Below, in pieces: positions 1-10,000 of a stretch of DNA of 64,000 nt. The notes under the pieces are model-generated. The model made no database searches and was not told the DNA's origin. It worked only from the letters and a program-made list of their open reading frames with translations. How positions within the stretch are numbered: the stretch's first letter is position 1; each line of letters starts with the position of its first letter. Source of the DNA: Dactylonectria macrodidyma (taxonomy: Eukaryota; Ascomycota; Sordariomycetes; Hypocreales; Nectriaceae); assembly GCA_020744425.1 (NCBI GenBank), contig JAGMUV010000001.1, forward strand, positions 3,162,001 to 3,226,000, given 5' to 3'. A program made the translations under genes and the position numbers.

Positions 1-2125
1 CTCGGTGCAGCGGCGTGCCGGCCGCCCATTTCAACCGTGTGAAATCGTCCCCTCCGGCCGAGTACAGCTGAGCTTTTGCTTCCAGGTCCCCTGTATCACT
101 CAACATCATGATCGACATTTCCAAAACGCTCTGAATATGATGACCATTCACCGACGTCGGCTCGTTAGGCACGTTGATGACCCAATGAAGCGGCGTTTCT
201 CCATATTTGTTGGCAATGTTTGCGCGGGCTCCGTTGGACAGGAGCTCGACGATTAATGGAAAGTGGCCGTGGCGGCAAGCTAGGAGCAGAGGGGTGTCTC
301 CGTCGTTGTTCTGCTCGTTCACGTCTGCCTTGAACTTCCTGATCAACATTTCAGGCAGTCGGTGCAGATTCAGCATTGCAGCTCCATGGAGCAGATTATT
401 ACCTCGTTCTAGTCCGTATAGTGCCTGCAACGAAGCTTTGTCGTATGTACCGCTTTCGAGTCGTTTTTCGAGAAGAGCTTTATCTCGCAAGTCTCCTACC
501 CTGAAGTCCACTTGTATCCCAATACCGCCCGAGAAAAATGTCCTCAGGCCGAAGAGAGCGACATCCGGTTTGCCCTGCGTTTGATATTTCAACCGTGGCC
601 AATAGGTTGCGTAATCCAGGCAAGCAGTGACAGAGCCGTTAGCCACACCATTCCAGAGGAATTCGTTCGCACGTTTGGCCACCTTGTCTGGCATTTGTAT
701 GCCAAAGTAGTCATACATTCGGACCAGGATTGACTGGAACGGTACGTATTGCCTCTCTGCACATTCTGTCATCAAACGCAATGCTCCTTCCGGGTCATCG
801 TCGACGTCCAAGCCCCCATCGCCCAGAGTGTTGGAGAGCAGCGAGCTCGACACGGGACAAAAGCCCGGGAAGGAGCTTTTTGCAGCCTGTTCCACAGCTT
901 TTGCTCCCGCCATTAGATGCTTTATGGCATTGCGACGGAGACTGAGCTCAATGTTACGGACATGAAATCCCCAACGCTCGTCGTGCAAAAGGTCGTGGGG
1001 GTTCAGAGTTACGCGACCGCTCGCCGGGAGAGAAACAGGAAAGTTGGAGTCGCCAAGGATCATAAGTGCGGCTCCAAGACTTCGGTGCCAAGGGCGTTTC
1101 TGAATAGTAGCAGCGAGCAACCGGAATATCTCCTCATAACTGGACACATAGTCCTCGAGAAGAAGTACAGAAAACTGCGCAATCACCAACAGTGATGGTT
1201 CAGACAGTTTCAACACTTCTGGTTCACGGCCCTCTGTCAACCTAGGGATGCAGAAAGGGTTGTAGCCGTCCAGGAGGATCCTCCAAAACAGCAACCCAAG
1301 GGGGTAGTAGTCAGTTTTCTTGAGAAGACTGGCTGGGATTGTGTCTCGCTTGGAGCACTCTGGTGCCATCCAGAGAGCAGTTCCCCCAACAAGGCGAGCT
1401 TTTGATCCATCTATGTCGGCAAGAATGATACTGAAGCCGAAGTCGCAAAGTTTAGCGAGATACCCGTTGCCGTTCTGGAAGACCAACACGTTCTCTGATT
1501 TCAGGTCACCGTGGATAACTCCAACTGCATGAAGAGCAGAGAGTCCACGAGATATGTCAAGCATGATGGCTCTTTTCCTGGAGTATGGTAGCTTCTCTTG
1601 AGTTTGCAGATCTGCTAGGCTGCCAGCTGCCCGCTCCAGATAGAGCACAGGAGAGATTGCCGGTGTGCCACCCTCAAGAACTTCCCAGGCGTACATCTCC
1701 AATGAGACAATATTTGGATGGCGACGTGTGAGGGGCGAGATCAAGACCTTTAACTCTCTAAGGATGGCCATTCCCGATTCCTGGGAGTTTCCGTGCCAGG
1801 TTCTGACTCGCTTGACCACGCTGAGGCCACTTGAGTTCCGTGCCGTCGTAGGATTGGCGATCATTACGTTCGTGCTATTAACTGATGCTGTGAATCCATG
1901 GCCGATAGGCCGAGAGTTAGCTGGGGCTGAACCGAGCCTGTAGCCAGTCCCCGAGAGCACTGTGCCATTCGAGATTTCCGGGATGTACTTGTGCATCCAG
2001 GTCCCCAAGATGATTAGCTGAGTGATTGCAAAGTCCACTGGCGTACAAGGCGTGTCACCCGGGGGGTCGGAGCTGGCCGAGCTCTCTCTGACAGATGACT
2101 CGTAGCGCTGATGCGACGAGTCCAT
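1..2125 (-). CDS. Protein kinase with C-terminal ankyrin repeats (partial, runs off left edge)
   Basis: Reading the minus strand from the ATG at 2125 gives an uninterrupted frame of at least 708 codons that leaves the window. A kinase domain is visible: glycine loop GHGFTAS (residues 75-81), VVKRV lysine 105, glutamate 124, catalytic loop HGDLKSEN (205-212), DFG (228-230) and WMAPE (252-256). All catalytic residues are present, so it should be active; HGD replaces the usual HRD, which many kinases tolerate. After a helical middle region, ankyrin-type repeats begin near residue 575 (DGDTPLLLACRHGH, GETPLHW). Such kinase-ankyrin proteins are common and mostly unstudied in filamentous fungi. It is divergent from a HeLo-pseudokinase gene with a 361 bp shared promoter region, which suggests they act together. 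The substrate is unknown. Confidence 0.85.
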   Translation of the reverse strand, partial: MDSSHQRYESSVRESSASSDPPGDTPCTPVDFAITQLIILGTWMHKYIPEISNGTVLSGTGYRLGSAPANSRPIGHGFTASVNSTNVMIANPTTARNSSGLSVVKRVRTWHGNSQESGMAILRELKVLISPLTRRHPNIVSLEMYAWEVLEGGTPAISPVLYLERAAGSLADLQTQEKLPYSRKRAIMLDISRGLSALHAVGVIHGDLKSENVLVFQNGNGYLAKLCDFGFSIILADIDGSKARLVGGTALWMAPECSKRDTIPASLLKKTDYYPLGLLFWRILLDGYNPFCIPRLTEGREPEVLKLSEPSLLVIAQFSVLLLEDYVSSYEEIFRLLAATIQKRPWHRSLGAALMILGDSNFPVSLPASGRVTLNPHDLLHDERWGFHVRNIELSLRRNAIKHLMAGAKAVEQAAKSSFPGFCPVSSSLLSNTLGDGGLDVDDDPEGALRLMTECAERQYVPFQSILVRMYDYFGIQMPDKVAKRANEFLWNGVANGSVTACLDYATYWPRLKYQTQGKPDVALFGLRTFFSGGIGIQVDFRVGDLRDKALLEKRLESGTYDKASLQALYGLERGNNLLHGAAMLNLHRLPEMLIRKFKADVNEQNNDGDTPLLLACRHGHFPLIVELLSNGARANIANKYGETPLHWVINVPNEPTSVNGHHIQSVLEMSIMMLSDTGDLEAKAQLYSAGGDDFTRLKWAAGTPLHR

Positions 2126-2486
2126 GTCGGTCGTTGAGGGGAGTGTTTCGCGGGTCACGCGAGGTTGTGTTGCTAGTGCAGTTGGCGACAAAATCTTCGG
2201 TGTAGGGCAAGGATGATATCTAGAGGGAAGGCTGTGCCTGTCAAATGTGGCAAGACGATAGGCACCTTAAGTAGTCGAGTGTCTCAGCTGAGCCAACGTG
2301 TCTAAGCCACTTGGACAATGAGGCCCGGCTGCGCGTGACTTGACCAGAGTGGCGTCTGCTAGTGATCCAACAAATTCTCATACCGGCCCCCCAGCTTTGC
2401 ATGTCAACTTGAGAATCTAAGCAACGCGGCATCTGCAGACCGCTTGGCCGTTTCCCCGACAGGAAACGCTGCGCGACCCAAGAGAC
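2126..2486. promoter_or_regulatory. Shared intergenic region of the divergent kinase and HeLo genes
   Basis: This 361 bp separates two start codons that point away from each other, so it must hold both promoters and 5' leaders. No clear TATA box or repeated operator was recognised. Base composition is normal, unlike the AT-rich block further right. Confidence 0.5.
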
Positions 2487-4112
2487 ATGGAAGCTGCGGG
2501 TCTAACGATCGGTGTTGTTTCGCTCTTCTCGAGCTGCATCCAAGGCTATGAAGCCCTGCGCACCATCCGCGACCAAGGCAAGGAGGCCGCCATGATTGCT
2601 TGCTGTCTCGAGATTGAGGAGAAGAGACTGGTACTTTGGGGCCGCAACGCAGGCCTGCTTGACGCCACTTGTCTGATCCCCGCTCGAGACCTCGACACTG
2701 TCATCAGCACACTCCGCCAGATTGAGGTTATAACTAAAGACGCAGACACCCTCAAAGTAAGATACGGGCTCAAAGTCGACACTGTACAGAAAGATGCAGA
2801 GGGTCGCGCACCCAACTGCTATCTCCTAGGTGCTCCAGAACTTCCCAATCAAGACATCCAAGGGCCGCAGAGGTCCAAATCTTTCAGGCTTTCTGTGAGA
2901 TGGCTCTTTGACCGAAAGAACTTTGAGAAGCTAATTGAAGACCTTCGGCGATTAAATAACGGCCTGAATGCCCTGCTTCAGGAGGGCCAGATGACCAACT
3001 ACCGACGGGATTTCGCGATGATGGCCCTTCAATCGACTTCCACTGACAACGCCAACACCTTGCGCGTCATCCGAGAAGCAGCGCAAAGCGCATATGACAA
3101 TCTCTCCCAAGCCTCCGGCCAGCGCCTTCATTCGTTAATGCTCCAGGCTAGCAGATTACCTGGTGTGCAGGCTGGATACGGCACTGCGCGTCTTATCCCA
3201 ATGCCGTCGATCAACATCCTCTCTCCAAACGAGGGGAGTTCCAGAGCCATTGGGGTTCTAGGGTCCACCCCGGTGCTCCTCGAGTGGCGGATGCACAATT
3301 GCGAGTCACTGGATACCGTCTCCCTTCTTCTCGACCGCGCGGAAGGCCTGGCAGCGCTCCTTGGCAGAACGCCGAAGCCTCGGTCCTTTCGCGTGCTAGA
3401 CTGCATTGGATACTGTCATGACGAAGTTGGAGAGAGAATTGGCCTCATCTTCCGTTTACCCGATCAAATGGGCGGTATATCAGAGACAATGACCCTTCGA
3501 GACCTGCTACAATCCCGACGACAATTTGCAGTACCACTACCGACATTGCATAACCGCTTTCAGCTCGCAAGTACACTCGCAAACGGCCTGCTCCAGTTCC
3601 ACGCTGCAAAATGGCTGCATAGGAACTTCAGTAGTGCCAACATTATTCTCCCTTGCAGGTCTCAGCACAGCCAAGACATGTATCTCGATCAGTATATCTG
3701 TGGATTTGGATACTCTCGAGAAGAATCACCACAGGCGCTATCTCTTCCAATCTCGATCTGCCCGGAGGAGTTACCCTACCAGCATCCAGATATCGTCTCA
3801 AACCCTCGCCAAGGTTACAACGCCAATTTTGACGCGTACAGTCTTGGCATCGTTCTTCTCGAAATCGGGTATTGGAGGCCAATCGACAGCTTCCTGAAAT
3901 CCCACTATACACCTCTTCAAAACAGAGACAGGCTTCTCAGACATCAACTCAGCGGGGACTTGGCGCATCGCATGGGAGAAAAATATGAGGAGGCAACAAG
4001 GCGACTTCTCAGTGGATGTGCCTATGGAGACCAGTCAGACGAAGGAAATCGCTTGATTCAATTCTTTCAAAATATTGTCGTACCAATCGAGTCATCGTCT
4101 CGTAATGAGTGA
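2487..4112 (+). CDS. HeLo-domain protein with C-terminal pseudokinase domain
   Basis: A single-exon 541-aa protein. The N-terminus (MEAAGLTIGVVSLFSSCIQG, then EALRTIRDQGKEA and LEIEEKRLVLWGR) has the pattern of fungal HeLo / prion-inhibition-and-propagation domains, about residues 1-215. In HET-S and HELLP, HeLo-class domains are membrane-targeting cell-death executors. Residues 260-535 follow a protein kinase fold, but the catalytic motifs are lost: the HRD loop reads HRNFSSANI (378-386) and DFG is replaced by GFG (406-408), while the F-helix pattern FDAYSLGIVLLEIG (448-461) is kept. This is a pseudokinase. HeLo plus pseudokinase resembles animal and plant MLKL in architecture. The adjacent divergent gene encodes an apparently active kinase. 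The role in incompatibility or death is inferred from the family, not shown. Confidence 0.8.
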   Translation: MEAAGLTIGVVSLFSSCIQGYEALRTIRDQGKEAAMIACCLEIEEKRLVLWGRNAGLLDATCLIPARDLDTVISTLRQIEVITKDADTLKVRYGLKVDTVQKDAEGRAPNCYLLGAPELPNQDIQGPQRSKSFRLSVRWLFDRKNFEKLIEDLRRLNNGLNALLQEGQMTNYRRDFAMMALQSTSTDNANTLRVIREAAQSAYDNLSQASGQRLHSLMLQASRLPGVQAGYGTARLIPMPSINILSPNEGSSRAIGVLGSTPVLLEWRMHNCESLDTVSLLLDRAEGLAALLGRTPKPRSFRVLDCIGYCHDEVGERIGLIFRLPDQMGGISETMTLRDLLQSRRQFAVPLPTLHNRFQLASTLANGLLQFHAAKWLHRNFSSANIILPCRSQHSQDMYLDQYICGFGYSREESPQALSLPISICPEELPYQHPDIVSNPRQGYNANFDAYSLGIVLLEIGYWRPIDSFLKSHYTPLQNRDRLLRHQLSGDLAHRMGEKYEEATRRLLSGCAYGDQSDEGNRLIQFFQNIVVPIESSSRNE

Positions 4113-4153
4113 GGGCAAGGAGCTAATATTGCGAAAGGCGACGAAGGGGTTGG

Positions 4154-4345
4154 TGTTGGATTGGATCATGTACAGAGCATTGGATAGGGTGGTCACATGG
4201 TGACGCTAGCGGCCGCGTCAGGGCCTGGGGATGCCCTGATGCGTTTAGGGGGAGATAAACACTCGATCGATCACGGGGGACACCTCCTACAGGGAGAATA
4301 CACACACATCATGACCATAAAAGCGCCGTGCTAGCTTTCCGACAG
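4154..4345 (-). mobile_element. Solo LTR, same family as the copia element at 8141-14222
   Basis: A 192 bp unit starts TGTTGGATTGG, ends CTTTCCGACA and is flanked by the 5-bp duplication GTTGG (4149-4153 and 4346-4350). Its first 50 bp match the reverse complement of the outer end of the LTR at 14015-14222 (TTGGATCATGTA, GGTCA..TGGTGAC). Little RIP is visible. It lies 41 bp past the HeLo stop codon and may supply that gene's 3' end. Confidence 0.85.
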
Positions 4346-4350
4346 TTGGA

Positions 4351-4999
4351 GGCTCAGAGAAAGGCTGTAGCGGGCTAGGCCCTGTCGGACAAGGCGCTGC
4401 CTTGTCCGCCTGTTGGTCTAGGCGAGTCATGATGGTGACTCAGAAAACAAAAACTGGTTCGCAAATGGGGCACAAGCCAGCGGTTGTGATTTTCTATGGA
4501 CATGATATGTATCTGGTGAACATCTTATGGGTGGGTGAAGCTTATTCTCTTGTGATTATTCTACCTCGAAGTGTATGGTTACACGAGAACACAATTGGAG
4601 AAGAGGGTCTGTTAGGGACATGCTTAGAACCTCGCCATTATTAAGGGTGCATTCTGATGATTTAATGAGATTATGAAGTAGATTGCGCATATACTAATAA
4701 AAGGATTATTAAGAGCCATTTATAAGCATAATGTCTTTAAAGGAGATGTGTTTTAAGTTATGCTTATTAATAAAATCAAGTAGCCTATCTTCTAATATGT
4801 ATGAAAGCTTAAATCCTATATAATAAAGCCTAGTTTATATTAAAAAATCTAATAAGAGCTTTTAATAGTAAACTAATCCTATAGTTATAGTGCTAATATA
4901 AAGATCCTTAAGATTAAAAAAAGATAATAGAAAGTCTTATACTTAGGTCCTCTTTAAGTAATGTATTAAAAAAGATATAACTTATAGATAGTATATACT
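4351..4999. other. Spacer grading into the AT-rich block
   Basis: No gene recognised. A perfect 10-bp inverted repeat with a 3-nt loop (CGGACAAGGC/GCCTTGTCCG) lies at 4386-4408. From about 4650 composition falls sharply to AT with abundant TpA, marking the edge of the RIPped block. Confidence 0.5.
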
Positions 5000-5396
5000 A
5001 TGTCAGGGCTGAGGGCCCACTAGCTAGAATGGCCCGGACATTTTAATTGGCCGACTAATTTGAGTGCTGGTCTTGATAAAGCTATCGATAAAGATAACTG
5101 GAGTTGGTCTGAAATAAAAGGCAGAGACAACTCGGACACAGATAGCAATCAATCATGTTCTTACCCACTTTTATTTTTGAGTTATTGAATTGTTTTTGAT
5201 GTCATTATGATAAGATTTATTTGATCAACTAGAATATCTGATTTATTTTCTAGCCAGCTGCTTAATTGCAGCTCTGGCCCTCTTTTTGTCTGTTTTGTTT
5301 TGCGAGTCTTGTCCATCCTCGCTCTGCTACGCATCCGCCTACCCTACGGCATCCGTCACTTCGGGTGGTGTCCCTCTTGTCCCCCTGCCCAACACA
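5000..5396 (+). mobile_element. Solo LTR of the TGTCGGGGC family (copy 1)
   Basis: A 397 bp unit begins (A)TGTCAGGGCTGAGGGCC and ends CCCTGCCCAACACA. It is flanked by ATACT on both sides (4995-4999, 5397-5401). Related copies at 15185-15521 and 58290-58792 share both ends, the CACTTCGGGTGGT block and an internal TTGATCAACT. TG..CA-type ends and a 5-bp duplication fit a solo LTR. Confidence 0.75.
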
Positions 5397-6500
5397 ATAC
5401 TAGGATTTTTTATTACATATTAGATCTTCTTAAGATTAAATAACCTATAGATTTAGAGCTTTTAAATTATTAGAAAATTAGAAAAAAGAAGTAATACTTC
5501 AAGGATAATATTTTAAATAAAGTCTTAAAAGAATAGAACTATCCCTATTTAATTTTTAAAAGTATTATAATATAGATTTATAAGTTTTCCTTACTTCTAT
5601 ATATATATATATAATAGCCAGGCTTTATAAATTTAAAAATAAATATAATAAAGTTAATAATACTAGTATATGTATTTTAAAGTGCTAAAAGACTTCTTAA
5701 TATATAAATTATTAATAAGTACTATATATATATAACTTTAAGATTAGTAAATAAGCTAAGTCTTTAATTAATTATAAGTAATTACTCTAAGTATTAAAAG
5801 AAGTAACTTAAGGCTATAATATATAGTAAAGAGCTATATACTATATAGCTTAAGATAAGCTATAAAGTAAGTATAAAAGTTCTTTAATTTAGCTAAAGCA
5901 CTTAGCTATATTAATAATATAAATATAATAAAATAGAGCTAGGAATCTAATATATATAAAAGCTTAGCTTATTAAGTAAAGCTTATAAAGATTAAATATA
6001 GAACTAATAGCCTAAGCGATTTTAATTAAGACTTTTAATAAAAGAGTATTTATAGTGCTTTATATAATAGAATAAGTTATTAGTACTATACTAGCTTCTT
6101 ATATATTTTTTACTCTATTTAGAGTTCTGCTTACTATTTTCTATTTTTAATAATAGTTCTTACTATCCTTCTTCTAAGATATATATATATAGTAGCTATA
6201 ACTTAGGTTAGAAAGCTAACGTTTTTTTCTATATTTATTCCTATTCTTTACTAAGTTATTCTAAATATTCCTCTAATAGCTTAATTGTCTTTAAAAAGCG
6301 GGCCTATCTTTTAATTACTAGGCTTATATAAGTATTAAAATATAATAGTATTTTAATAATTTTAAATAAGTCTTATTTAATTATAAAGAATAAAGGCATT
6401 TAATTTATATAAATTATAATTTAAGGGTTAGTACTATACTTTAATAGAGTCTAAGTATAGTTTTAATAGTTTTATATAATAGTAATTATTAATAACATTA
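5397..6500. other. AT-rich RIPped sequence, no gene
   Basis: Almost entirely A/T with TpA excess and stops in all frames. It is probably a decayed repeat whose identity could not be read. Confidence 0.5.
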
Positions 6501-6925
6501 ACATATATAATAAGCGAGTCAGAAATACAAGCGAGTCAGAAAGCATACTATATAGCTAAAATAAGTAATTTTAGATTTCTTAAAACTAGATATAAAACTT
6601 ATTAAGATCTAAAAACACATTTTTAAAATAAATTAGAAAAGAAGTTATAAAATAGTATTTTTTTAAAGATTTTTAAAAGTTTATTAAGCTTATTTTAAGT
6701 GAAAATAGTAAAAAGAATAGTATGAATTCTATATTACTAGCGCTATAAGTATATATAGCTTAAAAAAATTCCTAAAAGTAATATATATTATAAATAAGCT
6801 AGGTTTAAAATTTTAGTTATTTTAGACTTAGTTTAATTTTTTAAGAATTTTTTTAAAATTTTATTTTAAGGTGTATTTTATAATTTCTGACTTGCTTGTA
6901 TTTCTGGCTTGCTTATTATATATGT
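6501..6925. mobile_element. Motif-tagged MITE M1 (core GAGTCAGAAA)
   Basis: A 425 bp element with terminal inverted repeats starting ACATATATAATAAG, flanked by TA on both sides. Each terminal repeat holds two tandem copies of a 10-bp core (AAGCGAGTCAGAAA, 16-nt spacing); the right end carries the same core twice on the other strand. No coding capacity. TA duplication points to mobilisation by a Tc1/mariner-type transposase. Confidence 0.8.
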
Positions 6926-7087
6926 TATATAAGTTAGAATTAAATAAAGCATTTAATTAATTAATTAATTAAATAATAAATAAGCTTTTATCTTTTCTTT
7001 ATAAAATGTTCTTTTATTAAATTCTTTAATTTATTAAAACCTTTAATTTATTAAATAGTAAGATTTCTTTAGTTTTTAAAAGAGTTA

Positions 7088-7524
7088 ACGTATATAATAA
7101 GCGAGTGCACTAACTAAGCGACTGCACTAAAGCCATTTTATACTTTAAAACGCCATTTTTAAAAATAATCTTAAAAATTCAAACTAGGCCTAAAGTAGCT
7201 ATAACTTAAAATATAAATCTATTAACATAACTATAATAATAATACATTTTTTTATATTTTAAAAAAATGTCTTTATAAAGTTATTTATAAAGATCTTATT
7301 TACACTGTTTTTTTTCTTATTTTTATTTTTAAAAACCTAAATATTTTTTTTTAAATTCTAGAAAAAGTACTATTATATGCCTTTTTTATATAAATATTTA
7401 AAATTAATTCCCTAAAATTCCTAGAATTATATACCTAATTTTAAAAAATTGAAAATTATAACTTTTAGCTGTATAGTATAAGCAGTGCACTCGCTTAGTT
7501 AGTGCACTCGCTTATTATATATCT
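7088..7524. mobile_element. Motif-tagged MITE M2 (core GAGTGCACTAA)
   Basis: 437 bp, ends ACGTATATAATAAG / CTTATTATATATCT, flanked by TA. Both terminal repeats carry two copies of AAGCGAGTGCACTAA, a core different from M1. The interior shares blocks such as CTAAAGTAGCTATA with the other members. Confidence 0.8.
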
Positions 7525-8085
7525 TATTTTTTCATTAAGTATATATTAATTAATATATGGTTAGCTTATAATTATATAATTTATAAAAATTATAGTTTAT
7601 AATAGTGTATACTTAGAAGGAGGCTAGAAATTAAATCGTTAAAGAATTACTAATAATAAATAATAGTATAAGGGCCTAAATCTAAGCCTAAAGTAATAGT
7701 AACTTAGAATAATTAAAATTTCTATTATATTAGAGTATAAGCCTTACTATTCTATTTAACTCTTTAAAATGCATTAAGTAATTAAAAAAGCTAAATAAAA
7801 AAGCTAGATAGTAAAAGGCAAAATCATTATATAATAAAAGCCTTATAAAAACTCTATATTTATTGCATTTTAAGCTTATTATAGTTCTAACTCATACTTA
7901 TATTATAATTTAATTACCTTTTTATAAATCTTAATTATAATTTAATTTATTAAAGTCTAATTATAATAAATACTATAATTAATATTTAGTATAATACACT
8001 TTTTACTCTTAGTAACTCAGGTTTTAGTAATTATTATACTCTCTTTATATATAATTTAAATACTAAGCTTAATAAAACGACCTTA
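7525..8085 (-). repeat. Repeat C, left copy (inverted relative to 22546-26050)
   Basis: The reverse complement of this RIPped stretch matches, in order, the pieces at 22546-22570, 23274-23340, 24244-24377 and 25795-26040. Examples are the GAGAGTATAATAATTA block and the AGTAAGGCTTATACTC block. The left copy lacks the MITEs and the solo LTR found in the right copy, so it serves as the empty-site reference. The element type is unknown. Confidence 0.7.
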
Positions 8086-8140
8086 GCAAACGAGGAAGAA
8101 ACCACACACAAATAGCTAGCTATCTTTCCAGGGCCGCTAG

Positions 8141-8349
8141 TGTTAGAAAGCTTATATAGCACTTAGATAACTTAATTATATATATATTATCTATATATAT
8201 CTAGGAGGTCTTCTGGCCATAACTGCATATATATTCTAATTATTACTAAAAGTAGGGGCCTAAAGTATCTATACTAATAGGCAGTCTTAACCCTAGAAGT
8301 CACTATATAACCGCCTGATCAAGTGCTTTATATATAATTTAATCTAATA
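8141..8349 (-). repeat. LTR of copia element A (3' LTR in element sense)
   Basis: Starts TGTTAGAAAGCTTATATAG and ends AATCTAATA (CA eroded to TA). It aligns along its length with 14015-14222, including GGAGGTCTTCT and AATAGGCAGTCTTAACCCTAG. Confidence 0.85.
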
Positions 8350-8539
8350 CGCCCCTTTAACTTAAGAGCATTACTATTAAGCTATACTCTTTATCTTTCT
8401 TTAGTTATTTTAATTAATTAGAGAGATCTATTAGCTTAAGCTACTAAGTGAATTTAGTAAATGCTTCTCTTAGTAGGCTCTTTATTAAGCTATTAGTAAG
8501 CAATTATATTAATAGAGTATAAATTATTTTAATCTTTTC

Positions 8540-10000
8540 TTCTAATATTTCTTACTTAAGCTAATAGTTATAAATATTAATATATTATAACTTTATCTAT
8601 AGTTATATAAGCTTTATTATAATTAGTTAGATCGTCTATTTATTATTATACTTAATAGTAACTCTTAAGAGTAAGGCAGTTATTTAATAAGCAGTTAGTA
8701 AAGATAAGTTAATTTTTAATACTAAAATAAGTCTACTTATAAAGAGGGCTTTTTTAATAGCCTAAGATAAAGCGAGTAGCTTAGCTTTAGTTATTAATAT
8801 TATAATTATATTCTACTTATTTACTCTTTATAATATAACCCTTCTGAATAGTTTTATAATAAAGGCTTATAAGCTTTAATAGTCTGCTAAGTTATTTATA
8901 AAACTTATATTAGAAGCTATTTATAAGCTATTTTCTTTATATTTAAGGATTATACTATATTTAAAAGAAAGACTGTATATTTTAATAAAGTACTATAAGG
9001 CTTAATTAGCTACTTAATAGTACTATAGCCCTAAGTTTTAATTAAACCTAGCTAGCTAGCTTACTATAAATACTATATTTAGTTAGGTCATTATAGCTAT
9101 ATATATAATCATTCTAACTTTATATTAATAAAGATTAATGCTTCTAAAGCTAGCAATCTCTTTATAAAGTAATAGTTCTTCTTATATTATAAGAATCATT
9201 ACTTATAGTCTTAGTATATAATTAGTAAGCAATTAGTGCATCTTATTAATATAAAAGGACTATAAGAGCTATAAGTAATAGTTTCTATAGTCTTAGATTA
9301 CTTCAATCCTTAGGAATTACTATAAAGGCTTGCCTCTTTTTAGATAATAGGTCTTTTATAAGTCTTCTATTAATAATATTACTTAGAGTTTAACTTACTT
9401 TAGAAAGCAGAAAATGCAGTTATCTATATAGAAGAAGAAGATAATATCTCTATAAAGCTAGTAATAGTCCTTGCTTAGTACTTAGTAAAAGCCTATTAGT
9501 AATAAACCCTTCTTAAAGTGCTTTTACTATAAAAGAGGCAATCGTTTAAGACTATAAAGGGCTTTTTATAGCTTTAGGATTATTCCTAGCTTTTAATATC
9601 CTCTAAGCATTTCTATATAAATCTCTTTATTAAGCTTTATATATATAAAGGCATTAACTATATTATATTATAGTATATTATAATTAAAATAGTTAGCTAA
9701 AGCTATAAAAGTCCTAAATAATATACTTACTAAAGTTATTATATAAGTCTTTTAACTATTAATCACTTACTAATCACTATATACTATAAAGTATGCTTTA
9801 ATCTTTAAGAATCTCCTATACTTATTAAACTTATAAATATAGACTTAATAATAGCTAAGCACTTAGTAATCTTTTATTATAAACTTAATAACTTTAATTT
9901 ATAATTATAACTCTATATAATTCTATAAATATGCTTTCTTAACTATAAGTATTATATTCTAATATAAATAACTTAATCTCTTTATATATAAGCTAAGAAG
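8540..10000 (-). pseudogene. Copia A pol remnant: reverse transcriptase and RNase H
   Basis: On the minus strand about 9601-9670 reads VNAFIYIKLNKEIYIEM followed by GY.KLGIILKL.KALYSL, the copia signature (DAVNAF..L.E.VYM..P.GY..PG.VLKL.KALYGL). Around 8540-8790 an RNase H-like stretch (KL..SL...KK.L, then ..YNILIFI) is recognisable by comparison with element B. Multiple in-frame stops remove function. Confidence 0.7.

Noticed and set aside
6501..7524. CRISPR-like array from the repeated AAGCGAGT motifs
   Set aside because: Motifs lie only in inverted termini of MITEs, not as regular repeats with unique spacers, and the organism is a fungus.
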